The notes below the pieces were generated by a model, which saw only the letters and a list, made by a program, of their open reading frames with translations, was not told the DNA's origin and made no database searches. A stretch of DNA of 64,000 bases from CAVZCK01 sp963773735 (GTDB lineage: Bacteria; Pseudomonadota; Alphaproteobacteria; Rhizobiales; Rhodomicrobiaceae): NCBI GenBank assembly GCA_963773735.1, contig CAVZCK010000016.1:62001-126000 (forward strand), written 5' to 3'. This document shows, in pieces, positions 1 to 9,150 of the stretch (positions within the stretch are counted from its first letter, which is position 1; each line of letters begins with the position of its first letter). The position numbers and the translations under genes are program-made.

Positions 1-78
1 CACCCGCATGAAATTTCCGCTCATGCCCATCGTATTGCCCGGGAGCGCCACCAGCACAGCGACGGCGCAAACGCGCAT
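1..78 (-). CDS. possible N-terminus of an exported protein, cut by window edge
   Basis: An ATG at 78 opens a 26-codon frame that stays open to the window edge. It begins with a short basic stretch followed by a hydrophobic alanine/valine/leucine run, which could be the start of a signal peptide. No convincing ribosome binding site is visible and the rest of the gene is outside the window, so this is only a suggestion. Confidence 0.2.
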   Translation of the reverse strand, partial: MRVCAVAVLVALPGNTMGMSGNFMRV

Positions 79-248
79 GAAGCGTCCATGACGACGCGGA
101 CAAAAACGAAAGAGACCGCAGCACCACAGTAAAGCCTCCGCTCCCTGGGCGTCACGCGGGCGAAGCTTACGGGCCGCCCGCGTGACAATTTCTAGCGTCA
201 GGCGCTGTGCCTATATCGAGCGGGATCATTTCTCTTGGGAACATTGTG

Positions 249-638
249 ATGAGTGATGCCGAAGACCGGCCCCTGATTCTGGTCATCGACGACGATCCGA
301 GGATGGCGAATGCGCTGTCACTCTTGCTTGAAGATTGGGGATTTTCTCACGTGACCGCCGAATCCCCCAGCGCAGCGGTCCGCGCGCTCGGCAATCGCCT
401 GGACGAGGTGCGGGCGGTCATTACCGATTATCATCTCCAGGACGGATTTACCGGCATAAAGGGCGCGGTCGCGGTCACGAACGCCATCGGCCGGCCGGTG
501 CCGACATTGGTGACGACCTGCTTTCACGATCTCGCCGAAACCGTCAGCGCGTTCCCGGTGCTCGCCAAGCCGTTCGACCCGAACCTACTGCGTCAATGGC
601 TGAACTATCAGCTCCAACGCGACCCGACCTGTCATTGA
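249..638 (+). CDS. single-domain response regulator
   Basis: The product is a 129-residue CheY-like receiver domain with no output domain. The acidic pair follows the first strand (LVIDDDPRM), the phospho-acceptor aspartate lies in AVITDYHLQDG, and the conserved lysine is in LAKPFDP. I chose the ATG at 249 because the receiver fold begins a few residues later; an upstream in-frame start at 207 would add an unstructured tail. No histidine kinase is adjacent, so its partner is unknown. Stand-alone receivers usually act by protein contact in a phosphorelay. Confidence 0.85.
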   Translation: MSDAEDRPLILVIDDDPRMANALSLLLEDWGFSHVTAESPSAAVRALGNRLDEVRAVITDYHLQDGFTGIKGAVAVTNAIGRPVPTLVTTCFHDLAETVSAFPVLAKPFDPNLLRQWLNYQLQRDPTCH

Positions 639-868
639 TTGCCGAAAGCGTCGAAATCGATGTTCTGGCGCAAGTGAATTAAACGACGGCGCTAGCGGTG
701 TTGCGAATGCCAGCGTTGCAAGGACTACCCAGCGGAATTGGGTGGGTCCGGCGAGACGTTGCCTGAGTAGCCTTCGGCGGCGCGCGTTGTGGCCGGAATG
801 ATCCGTAAGCCGACGGTGTGCGCCTTCCGGCCGATGCCCGCTCTTACCCTTTGCAAGTGCGGGCCCCA

Positions 869-2161
869 TCATCTGGTGTGCAGAACGGTTGGCAGCCACA
901 GCGAGATGGCCGGGATGAAGGTCACCATCATCAGCACCGCGAACATCACGGCGTAGAACGGCCAGATGGTGCGTATCACTTCTTCCATCTTCACGTTGCC
1001 GATCGCGCAGCCGACGAACAGCGTCGAGCCGACCGGCGGCGTCAGCAGGCCGATGCCCAGATTGAGCAGCATGATCATGCCGAAATGGACCGGATCGACG
1101 CCGAGCTTGATCACCACCGGCAGCAGGATCGGGGTGCAGATCAGGATCAGCGGCGCCATGTCCATCAGGCAGCCGAGCACCAGCAGCATGAAGTTGATCA
1201 GCATCAGGATGACGTATTTGTTCTCCGACACGCTGAGGAAAAACATCGTGATCTTGGCTGGCAGCTGCATCAGCGCCATCACGTAGCCGAAGCTCGAAGC
1301 CATCGCGATCAAAGTCATCACCATCGCCACCGTCCTAAGCGTGCGGTGCACCAGCGTCGGCAAGTCGCTCCAGCGGTAGTCGCGATAGATGAACATGGTG
1401 ACGAGGAAGGCCCAGACGCAGGCGACCGCGCCGGCTTCGACCGCGGTGAAAATGCCGAGCAGGATGCCGGCGATGATGATTACGATCGTGATCAGACCCC
1501 AGGTCGCGTCGATGGTGATCTTGACCGCGTCGCGAAGCGGAACCGCTTCGCCCGTCGGATGGCCGTCGCGGTAGGCGATGAATAGGCACAGGATGACCAG
1601 CGCGAAGCCGAGCAGCAAACCCGGAACCACCCCGGCCATGAACAGGCTGATGATCGAAATCGTGCCGCCGGTCGCCAGCGAATAGATCACCGCATTATGG
1701 CTCGGCGGCACGACGATGGCTTGCAGCGAGCCGCTGATCGTGACGTTGGTGGCGAAAACGCGCGGGTAGCCGACCTTCTCCATCTGCGGGATGAGCACCG
1801 AGCCGATCGCGGACACGTCGGCGACCGAGGAGCCGGATATTCCACTCAAGAAAGTCGTGGCGAGGATATTCACCGCCGACAGGCCGCCACGCACACGCAC
1901 CGTGCCGACGATCACGTTGGCGAGCTTGACCAGGCGATGCGCCATGCCGCCTTCCGCCATGATCGCGCCCGCCAGCACGAAGAATGGGATGGTCAACATT
2001 GCCACCTTGCTGACGCCGTCGGAGATTTTCAGCATCACCGCTTCCGGCGGGATGCCGATCCACAGGGCGCCAACAAGCGCGCCGAAGCCGAGCGCATAGG
2101 AGATCGGCATACCGAGCCCGAAGCACAAGAATAGCGTCCCAAGCAGAACAAAAAGGTCCAT
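869..2161 (-). CDS. dctM: TRAP transporter large permease (DctM family)
   Basis: This 430-residue, strongly hydrophobic protein has the usual length and twelve-or-so membrane segments of the DctM subunit of tripartite ATP-independent periplasmic transporters. In this family DctM forms the sodium-coupled translocation channel for organic acids delivered by the periplasmic DctP protein. A conserved loop, FLSGISGSSVADVSAIG, and the late glycine-rich segment GLLTPPVGSTLFVG are visible. It is the last gene of a dctP-dctQ-dctM run on the minus strand, 12 bases after dctQ. The substrate cannot be read from the sequence; C4-dicarboxylates or other carboxylates are usual. Confidence 0.93.
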   Translation of the reverse strand: MDLFVLLGTLFLCFGLGMPISYALGFGALVGALWIGIPPEAVMLKISDGVSKVAMLTIPFFVLAGAIMAEGGMAHRLVKLANVIVGTVRVRGGLSAVNILATTFLSGISGSSVADVSAIGSVLIPQMEKVGYPRVFATNVTISGSLQAIVVPPSHNAVIYSLATGGTISIISLFMAGVVPGLLLGFALVILCLFIAYRDGHPTGEAVPLRDAVKITIDATWGLITIVIIIAGILLGIFTAVEAGAVACVWAFLVTMFIYRDYRWSDLPTLVHRTLRTVAMVMTLIAMASSFGYVMALMQLPAKITMFFLSVSENKYVILMLINFMLLVLGCLMDMAPLILICTPILLPVVIKLGVDPVHFGMIMLLNLGIGLLTPPVGSTLFVGCAIGNVKMEEVIRTIWPFYAVMFAVLMMVTFIPAISLWLPTVLHTR

Positions 2162-2173
2162 GGCGTCCTACGC

Positions 2174-2710
2174 TTATTCGAACGGCGCCGCCTGATGCAG
2201 GTCGACATGCGGATCTGTCGCCGGTCCGGGCCGGCCGATGGTGAGATGCTCGATGATGAAGAGCAGCGTAAACGCTCCGCCGAACGGGATCGGCGAATAG
2301 ACGATGCCGACCCGCAGCGCGGGAAATTCGGCGATCGAATTGTTCCAGGTGGCAATGCACAGCTTAACGCCGTAGACCACCATGAAGACCGCGAAGATCA
2401 ACATCAATAGTTCAACGGCAAAATCCGCCAGCCGTCGAAGCCGCGCCGGCAGCAAATCGACGCCGATGGTGACGTTCATATGGACGCCGAGCCGGTAGCA
2501 GGCGGCGGCGCCGAAGAACGTCAACACGATGGTGAGCAGCACCGCCGTCGGTTCAGGCCATGAGGCGGCGCTGTTGAGGACATAGCGGGTGTAAACCGCC
2601 CAGGGGATCACCGCTGAAATCAATACCAGCGCAATGCCTGCGAGCCACGCGCAAATGAGATAGGCCAGGTCCATCACCCGCCGGTATAACGCTGCCATTG
2701 TTTGCCCCAA
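2174..2710 (-). CDS. dctQ: TRAP transporter small permease (DctQ family)
   Basis: The 178-residue product has four predicted membrane segments and the DctQ pattern, with a conserved tryptophan/arginine-containing loop (IPWAVYTRYVLNSAASWPEP) after the first helices. DctQ pairs with DctM and is needed for transport, probably as a scaffold in the inner membrane. It sits between dctP and dctM on the same strand. The 255-base spacer toward dctP carries two REP-like palindromes, which may modulate or uncouple expression of the two halves. Confidence 0.9.
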   Translation of the reverse strand: MGQTMAALYRRVMDLAYLICAWLAGIALVLISAVIPWAVYTRYVLNSAASWPEPTAVLLTIVLTFFGAAACYRLGVHMNVTIGVDLLPARLRRLADFAVELLMLIFAVFMVVYGVKLCIATWNNSIAEFPALRVGIVYSPIPFGGAFTLLFIIEHLTIGRPGPATDPHVDLHQAAPFE

Positions 2711-2774
2711 AGTTCGTCAAAATGCCACTAGGATCGCCTACGGGAATTAGGCGCTCATAACCGCCGACCGGAAA

Positions 2775-2879
2775 GCCCTCTCCCAGTGGGAGAGGGTTTG
2801 GGTGAGGGGTTACAAACTATCGTTAATCCGTACGCCCTCACCCGGCGCTGCGCGCCGCCCTCTCCCCACGGGAGAGGGC
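2775..2879. repeat. pair of REP-like palindromic elements
   Basis: Two related elements lie head to head between dctP and dctQ. The first (2775-2809) is a CCCTCTCCC/GGGAGAGGG hairpin followed by TTTGGGTGAGGGG. The second (2834-2879) is its inverted partner, starting GCCCTCACCC and ending in a CCCTCTCC/GGAGAGGG hairpin. The same element pair occurs again near 28.1 kb. Such elements are common intergenic repeats in Hyphomicrobiales. Confidence 0.8.
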
Positions 2880-2965
2880 TGATTGCGGCACGCCGCCTGT
2901 CTGCGGCCTTTATGATACCGCCCATGGAATGGCCGCAAGGCAAAGCGTGGCGCAACCGTCGATGC

Positions 2966-3964
2966 TTATTTCACGTCCTGAATGCGCTTGATCAGGTCGG
3001 CGTATTTGGGACCGTACTTGTCCCAGACCGGCTTTACCGCGTCCTGGAACTTCTTCTTCTCCGCCTCCGAGACCTGAATGATCTGGATGCCGGCGGCCTT
3101 GGCCTTTTCCATCGCCTTTTGCTCGTATTCCTTCCACAATTTGCGCTCTTCGAGCTGCGCTTCACCGGCGAATTTCATCAGTGACGCCTGATCCTCTTTC
3201 GACAGCGTGTCCCAGATCTTCTTCGACATCACCAGCACTTCCGGCACGATCAGGTGCTCGTCGACGGTGTAGTACTTCGCCACCTGGTAATGGTTGTCGA
3301 AAACGAAGCTCGGCGGATTGTTCTCGGCACCGTCGATCACTCCGGTTTGCAGCGATGAGAACACCTGGTCGTAGCCCAAGGGCACGCCGTTCGCGCCCAT
3401 CGCGTTCGCCATGTCGACGAACATCGGATTACCCATCACGCGAATCTTCTGGCCCTTGAGATCGCCGAGATCCTTGATCGGCTTTTTCGTATCATAGAAA
3501 TTCCGCGCGCCCGCATCCATCCAGCACAGGCCGACGAGGCCTTTGCCGCTGTCGGTGATCCTGCCAAGCAACTCATTGCCGATCGGCCCGTCGATCACCT
3601 TCTCCATATGCTCGGTGTTGCGGAAGACATAAGGCATATTGAAGACGTTGAGGTCGTCGACCACCGGGCCGAGTGCACCGACGCTGACGCGGGCGAAAGC
3701 AATGGCGCCGACTTGCGCCTGCTCGATCGCTTCCTTCTCGCCGCCAAGCTGCATTGATGGATACATCGCAACGCTCAGGCGGCCGTTGGTGGCTTTCTCC
3801 AGCTTCTTGCCCATGTCCTCGACCGCCACCACAGTCGGATAACCGGTCGGGTGAACGTCCGAGGCTTTCAACGTCAACTTGTCCTGGGCAAACGCCGGCA
3901 GGTTCGAGACGCTGCAGGCAGCGGCAGCCATAAGACCCAGCATTACAACTTCGCGTCTGTTCAT
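2966..3964 (-). CDS. dctP: TRAP transporter substrate-binding protein (DctP family)
   Basis: The 332-residue protein has a signal peptide (about residues 1-26, ending PAFAQ) and the DctP periplasmic binding fold. The conserved arginine segment that binds the substrate carboxylate is visible in QKIRVMGNPMF, followed by the typical GVPLGYDQVFSSLQTGVIDGAENN stretch (split here by residue limits but contiguous from about 195 to 218). It captures the organic acid in the periplasm and passes it to DctQM. The gene is divergent from a GntR regulator across a 368-base region with two copies of a 13-bp repeat, which suggests substrate-responsive control. Confidence 0.93.
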   Translation of the reverse strand: MNRREVVMLGLMAAAACSVSNLPAFAQDKLTLKASDVHPTGYPTVVAVEDMGKKLEKATNGRLSVAMYPSMQLGGEKEAIEQAQVGAIAFARVSVGALGPVVDDLNVFNMPYVFRNTEHMEKVIDGPIGNELLGRITDSGKGLVGLCWMDAGARNFYDTKKPIKDLGDLKGQKIRVMGNPMFVDMANAMGANGVPLGYDQVFSSLQTGVIDGAENNPPSFVFDNHYQVAKYYTVDEHLIVPEVLVMSKKIWDTLSKEDQASLMKFAGEAQLEERKLWKEYEQKAMEKAKAAGIQIIQVSEAEKKKFQDAVKPVWDKYGPKYADLIKRIQDVK

Positions 3965-4332
3965 CGATATCTCCTCCCAAGAAAACGAAATCCGTCAGTT
4001 TCGAGCCTCGATGCCTTAAGCCGAGGCTTTGGTTGTTTCTCCGGTCTCTCGGACCGGTTCCTATTGTGCCTCTTTTGCACCTGGCGAGCGTCACAAATAC
4101 TATAGGTGGGTGCTCGGCCGGTCACGAATAAGTTGAAGGTGAGATGCATAAATGTTAGAAGTTGTATGATGACACGATATCAGATATTCGTACCAGTCGG
4201 TAGCAAAGTTGACAAGTTCGCACTCTCGCCGCCGCGCGGGTCCGCGCGCAACTTGAGACGCGGGATTGTCGACCAGATCGCCGGCACGATGGGCCACCTA
4301 TCTTATCAGGTTGTATGATGACCTGGAAGAGC
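3965..4332. promoter_or_regulatory. divergent control region between dctP and the GntR gene
   Basis: A 13-bp direct repeat, GTTGTATGATGAC, occurs at 4161-4173 and again at 4310-4322. Each copy contains a GT-N6-AC core of the kind bound by FadR-type GntR proteins. One copy lies about 190 bases before dctP and the other just before the probable GntR start at 4333. I infer that the regulator binds both sites to control the transporter and itself. Otherwise I see no gene here. Confidence 0.5.
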
Positions 4333-5115
4333 ATGGCCAATAGACGCCCTTCGCCTATGGATAGAGCACAATTTCTTAAACCCTTGCGGACGTCCCGGAG
4401 TTTGGCTTCGGAGATCGTCGCCCGCGTCACCGGAGAGATCGAGAGCGGGCGCCTGGCGGCCGGGTCCAAGCTTCCGACCGAGCAGGAAATGGCCGCCGCC
4501 ATGGGGGTGAGCCGCACAGTCGTCCGTGAGGCCGTCGCTGCGCTGAAGGCGCAAGGGCTGGTCATTACCCGCCAAGGCCTTGGTGCTTATGTCGCGACGG
4601 ACGCGCACCGTCCCTTCCGCATCGAGAGCTCCGAGGGGGTCTCGCTTGCGGACATCATCAACATCATGGAATTGCGGGCCGCGATCGAGGTCGAAGCTGC
4701 CGCCTTGGCCGCCGTTCGGGCCAGCAAGGCGCAATTGCGGGCATTGACCGGCGACCTCCAAGCCATCGATACTGCGATCGATAAAGGCGAGGGCGCAATC
4801 GCGGAAGATTTCGCCCTTCATCAGGCCATTGCCGCCGCTACCGGAAATCCGCAATTCTCCGGCTTTCTCACCTTCCTTGGCCGGCACGTTATCCCGCGTC
4901 AGAGCGTGCGGATCGCGCAGCAGAGTGTTGAAGACCAGCGCGCTTATCTCGTCGCGATCCAGGCCGAGCATCGCCGTATCGTGGAGGCTCTGCAGCGGCG
5001 CGACGCCGCTGCAGCGGGTGCTGCAATGCGTGCCCACCTCGATAAGGCGCTCGATCGCTACCGGAAGCTTTCAGGTACCGCTCGGGCGCGGCAGGTGTTA
5101 CCTGTCCGCGGCTGA
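4333..5115 (+). CDS. GntR family transcriptional regulator, FadR/FCD subfamily
   Basis: The 260-residue product has an N-terminal winged helix (about residues 15-75, with the recognition segment MAAAMGVSRTVVREAVAALK) and a C-terminal FCD ligand domain (about 95-235). Likely metal/ligand residues of the FCD fold are present: the D and H of AEDFALHQA, then H in QAEHRRI and RAHLDKAL. I prefer the ATG at 4333 because an alternative start at 4315 falls inside a repeated operator-like sequence. It is divergent from the TRAP operon and followed by a NIPSNAP gene, so it probably represses or activates carboxylate uptake in response to the substrate or a catabolite. Confidence 0.88.
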   Translation: MANRRPSPMDRAQFLKPLRTSRSLASEIVARVTGEIESGRLAAGSKLPTEQEMAAAMGVSRTVVREAVAALKAQGLVITRQGLGAYVATDAHRPFRIESSEGVSLADIINIMELRAAIEVEAAALAAVRASKAQLRALTGDLQAIDTAIDKGEGAIAEDFALHQAIAAATGNPQFSGFLTFLGRHVIPRQSVRIAQQSVEDQRAYLVAIQAEHRRIVEALQRRDAAAAGAAMRAHLDKALDRYRKLSGTARARQVLPVRG

Positions 5116-5150
5116 AACCAGGTTGGAGCCATTTGGAGGAAACCGGCCTC

Positions 5151-5489
5151 ATGCTTTTTGATGTGCGCACCTATACATGCCGTCCGGGCACGGTCAAATT
5201 ACACCTCGCGCTATACGAGAAGGAAGGCTTTCCGGTCCAGCTCCGCCATCTCGGCAAACCGCTGCTCTATGGCGTCACCGAGAGCGGGCCGCTCAATTCC
5301 TACGTCCATATCTGGGTATTCGCGTCGGCGCAGGATCGGACGGTGCGGCGCGACGCGATGGCGCAGGATCCGGAATGGATCGCCTATCTGAAGCGTAGCC
5401 GCGAGGCGGGCTATCTGGTGGCGCAGGAGAACCGGCTAGTCGTGCCGGCACCGTTCTTTTCTCTCGACGATTTGCTCAGCGGAAAGTGA
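5151..5489 (+). CDS. NIPSNAP family protein
   Basis: A 112-residue protein starting MLFDVRTYTCRPGTVK, the usual opening of NIPSNAP-domain proteins, a dimeric alpha-beta barrel fold. The ATG at 5151 follows a GGAGGA at 5135-5140 with ten-base spacing. The molecular function of bacterial NIPSNAP proteins is unsettled. They are often found beside catabolic genes and transporters, as here, 35 bases after the GntR gene and probably co-transcribed with it. Confidence 0.8.
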   Translation: MLFDVRTYTCRPGTVKLHLALYEKEGFPVQLRHLGKPLLYGVTESGPLNSYVHIWVFASAQDRTVRRDAMAQDPEWIAYLKRSREAGYLVAQENRLVVPAPFFSLDDLLSGK

Positions 5490-5639
5490 GAGCGCCGCCT
5501 TGCCGCTGATCCCGCCAGACGTTCGGGGTGGATCGGGGAACCTGCCTTCACTTTCGAGATCAGGCCGATCGACCCTCTTCAGAACAAGGCAGCAGATGTG
5601 GCTCAGGACGGCATGCAACAGGGTCGGTCGAAATGCACG

Positions 5640-6312
5640 TCAGCGGTTCGCAAGGCTGACCGCAAGCGATAGAGTTCCCACCAGGATGAGGCTGACGGCC
5701 CAGGTCGCGTCCAGATTGAACCAGCTCCGCGACACGAATTTGAGACCCAGATAGCGGTAGACCAGCCACGCCGAGAGCCCGCCGGCGGCGATCATCGCGA
5801 GCGAATGGACGGCGGAGACCAGGACGGCCATGCCGAGATTGGCGTTGATCAGGGCGCCGGCCGCCGCGTGGCCGCTGTCAGCGTTGGCGGCGCGGCAGAG
5901 TCCGAGATAGATCGGCACCAGCATCAGTCCGGCGCCATGAGCGATCGCCACGGCGAAGGACCAGAGCCCGAGTTGCGTCGGCCTGATCCGCGCCAGCGCG
6001 CGCGGATGCCGCCGGTTGACGAGCCGGAAGATGCCGAACGCGATCACCAGGAGGCTGGCGCCGATCTGGATCTGCCGCTGCCATTCGACCAGAGCGACCA
6101 GCAGCGAGAAGGGGAGGAGCACCGCGAGCATCGCCAGCAGATGGCCGACGGCAAGCGGCCAGAGCGCCGCCACGCAGGGCGCGCGAACTTCTCTCCATCA
6201 GCCCGGCCGAAACGGCGAGCGGCCATCCCATCCCGGGATTGACCCCGTGGTAGAGGCCGCTCGCGACGACAGCCAGCCAGAGCCAGGCAGGTGTCCAGTC
6301 CGCTGCGCTCAA
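5640..6312 (-). CDS. multi-pass membrane protein linked to methanethiol oxidase (frameshifted)
   Basis: After removal of one extra base near 6175, this encodes about 223 residues with six or so membrane segments. The N-terminus contains GLYHGVNPGMGWPLAVSAGL and a later helix starts PLAVGHLLAML; the two pieces lie in different frames. Histidines in the YHG, GH and AHG segments could bind metal, loosely recalling HupE/UreJ-type membrane proteins, but I do not assign that family firmly. A TTG at 6312 lies two bases after the methanethiol oxidase stop, so the pair is an operon. A role in metal supply or sulfur-compound handling is inference only. Confidence 0.6.
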
Positions 6313-6314
6313 AT

Positions 6315-7720
6315 TCAGGCCGACGGATAGCAGAAGGAATCCGTCGAGCAGTCCCCGCCTTCGAGCCGGATCTGATGCGCCCGGTAGCCGTCGGGGAAGC
6401 TCACCCAGTAGTCCTTCGCCAGCTCGAGGCCGCCGTTTGGGCCCGCATTGGCCATGACCTCGGCGCCCGGCACTCCCGCCGGATAGAATTGGTCATCCCA
6501 GGTCGAGTAGAGACCGTTGGTCCAGTAGACCCGCTTTGCCGTCGCGGCTGATCTCGACCATCTGCGGACCGCCCGCATAGGCCTTGCCGTTCGGGTGGGG
6601 CGTGCGGCGGGCGATGCCGCCGATGTGAACCGAGCCCGCAAGCTTCGGCTTCCTCGGGCTCGGTGACATCGTACTGACGCATCTCGCCGGTTCCCCAGCA
6701 GGAAACGTAGAGGAACTTGATCATCCATGGAGAGGTCGATGTCGGTGACCAGCGGCGGCACCGCGCCGAAGCCCTGCAGCAGCGGCGGCAGCAGATCCTT
6801 TGGACGCCGGCTCGGCCGGGATCGTCGCTGTCTTCTCGATGTGGAACTTGCCGTCCTCGCGCCACCAGGTCCAGATCGAGCCTTCGAGGTTGGTGGTGTC
6901 GACCACGACGCCGAGGAAGCCGTACTCGCGGACGGGATCATGCGCGGGCCGCACCTCCAGCGCCATCTGATGGTTGGCGCCGAGATCGATGGTCTGGACG
7001 TTGCGCCGGGCGCGAAGATCCCAGAAATGGATGCGGTGGCCATATTTGTTCGAGAGCAGGTCCTCCGGCACGATGCCGTTCTCGAATTGCGGCGGCAGCC
7101 CCCATTCGCTGGTCACCATGTAGTCGCGCGGCAGGTTCCACCAGAAGTCATAGTGCAGTTTCTGCGGCCCGCGATCGATCTCCCAGCGGCCGAGGATATC
7201 GAAGGTCTCGCAGTCCATGATGAAGACGCCGGGCGGTCCATCGGTGCCGTCCTTGCCGCCGCCGCCAAGCGTGCTGACATAGATGCCGTCCGGTCCGCAA
7301 TGGACCGTGTGCGGCCGCGAATAGCCGGTTTTTTTGAAGATCTCCTCGGGCTCGATGATCTTGTGAATTTTTGCCTGGGTCGGATCGGGCTTGGTATCCA
7401 CGATATAAATGCGCGAGGAGCGGATTCCGGGAATGATCAGGTAGCGCCGCTCCAGGAAGGCGTGGCCGGTCAGCGGCGACAAGGCCGACGAGCAGGCGTT
7501 CCAGCCGAAATGATGGAATTCGTCGCCCTTGTATGGGCATCGTCACGGTGTGGACGATCTGGCTGTAGGTCGGCGAGCCGGGCTTTACATCGATCACCGC
7601 GAGCGCGTCGGGCTTTGAGAAGTCCGGGCTGAGCAGCAAGGTGTAGGCGAAGTTTTCCGGCGGCGCTTCCATCGCAAGCTTGGGCGATGCGTGGAAGGTC
7701 GGATCTGGCCTTATCGTCAT
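6315..7720 (-). CDS. mtoX: methanethiol oxidase / selenium-binding protein (five frameshifts)
   Basis: Five +1 shifts (near 7528, 6800, 6725, 6650 and 6545) break a gene that otherwise gives a complete 466-residue member of the SBP56 family, from MTIRPDPTFHASPKLAMEAP to a terminal GGDCSTDSFCYPSA. Conserved family segments include GWNACSSAL, YSRPHTVHCGPDGIY, HYDFWWNLPRDYM and HIGGIARRTPHPNG, rich in the histidines and cysteines that bind metal. Bacterial members oxidise methanethiol to formaldehyde, hydrogen sulfide and hydrogen peroxide. A strong GGGAGGA site precedes the ATG. Every fragment between breaks is well conserved, so sequence error is more likely than decay. A membrane protein follows. 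Confidence 0.85.
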
Positions 7721-8202
7721 TGGGGTTCCTCCCTGTTGGCTTCGAGGCGCACTGCCTTTTCGCTGGTTGCATGCTTTCGCGCCTTTCCAAGCGTCGCAAG
7801 CTTACCACAAGGAAAGGCAAGCGAGTCGGATCATGCGAGACTCACCTTCACGTGCTGCTGCGATGCGCGAATTACGAGGCCACCGCCTCGCGGATCCGGG
7901 CGTTCGACCGGGCCGGCAATTTGACGTAATATTGCCACCTCGGGGGTACAAATGGGCGCCGCCCAACTTCGATTCTCGAACTCGGGAACGCGCTCACCCA
8001 TAATGGGGCCAAACGCTGGCCATGCCGGCAAGGCGATGGAGTTCGCCTTAAACCGCCCATTGGGCTGATGACTCCTTTCATCCGGTTACGGACGAGAGGA
8101 GTTTTTGTTGAGCACCCCGCCCTCCAAGATCGCTCGGCCTGATGCAACGTGCCGTCTGAGGTGCGCCTGCGCCGACAGCCTGTGTCCGCGCGGGTCATCA
8201 TT
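7721..8202. other. intergenic region between divergent mtoX and hyf-like operons
   Basis: These 482 bases separate two divergent operons and so must hold both promoters. I see the mtoX ribosome binding site at the left end but no convincing operator, RNA or small gene. Confidence 0.5.
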
Positions 8203-9148
8203 ATGACCCGCGACATTGTCCTGCAGATTTGCCAGGTGCTCGCCGTCCTCGCCTTGTCCCCGCTCCTGCAAGGCGCGATCGTGCAGTTCGAGGAACGCGT
8301 CCAGCTCGCGCAGGGACCGGGGATCTTTCAGCCCTATCGCGATCTCTGGAAGCTGTTCCACAAGCAGATCATCGTCCCGGAGACGGCCTCCTGGATCTAT
8401 TGGCTGGCGCCGTTCGTCGCCTTCACGGCGATGATGACGGTGCCGATCCTCATTCCCGTCCTCACCGATTTCCCGCTGCCGCTTTCCGATATGGGCGACA
8501 TTCTCGGCGGCGGGCTCATCCTCACGCTCGGATCGTTCATGATCGTGCTCGCCGGACTCGACAGCGGCAGCGCCTATGGCGGGATCGGGTCGAGCCGAGC
8601 CGTGATGGTCGCCATTCTGGCCGAGCCGACGCTGATCCTGGTCTTTGTCGGCATCACCTTGCTGGCCAAGGCCATGCTGCCCTTCGTGGTCAACCACCTC
8701 CTGGTCGCGAACCCGGCTGTCTATTGGAGCCCGGCGCATCTGTTTCTGATCGCCGCCTTCTTCATCCTGCTGGTCATCGAGACCGACCGGCTGCCCATCC
8801 ATTCGAGCACGCATATCGAGGTCTATATGATCGAGGAGGCCCGCATCCTCGAATATTCCGGCCCGCTGCTCGCCCTGCTCAAATGGGCGTCGATGATGAA
8901 GCAGTTCATTCTGTACACGATCTTTTGCAACGTGCTGCTGATCCCATGGGGGCTGTCGCGCGAAGGCACGGCTCTCGGCGTCGCTCGGATCGGTGCTCGC
9001 GCTGATGGGCAAGTTCCTGCTCGTCGCCTGCGCAGTCGTCGTTGTCGAAACGGCCCAGTCCCGGCTGCGCTTCTATCGCTATCAGGAAGTGCTGGCGGCG
9101 TCCTTCGTCTTCGCCCTCCTCGCCATCGTCGGAACCCAACTGGTGTGA
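8203..9148 (+). CDS. hyfC: hydrogenase-4 component C / NuoH-like membrane subunit (frameshifted)
   Basis: With one +1 shift near 8985 removed, this encodes 314 residues of the HyfC/HycD/NuoH family, the membrane subunit joining the peripheral arm to the antiporter-like arm. Motifs include the loop with FEERVQLAQGPGIFQPYRD and the acidic segment THIEVYMIEEARILEYSGP. The last part (SVLALMGKFLLVACAVVV onward) lies in the next frame and ends two bases before the next gene. It opens a six-gene operon on the plus strand. In this protein family the conserved acidic loops line the quinone- or proton-coupling cavity. Confidence 0.85.
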
Positions 9149-9150
9149 GT

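Noticed and set aside
5640..6312. Assignment as a HupE/UreJ nickel transporter linked to the hydrogenase-like operon
   Set aside because: The gene is on the opposite strand, joined to methanethiol oxidase, and the key family motif is only loosely matched; the nearby complex has no NiFe site.
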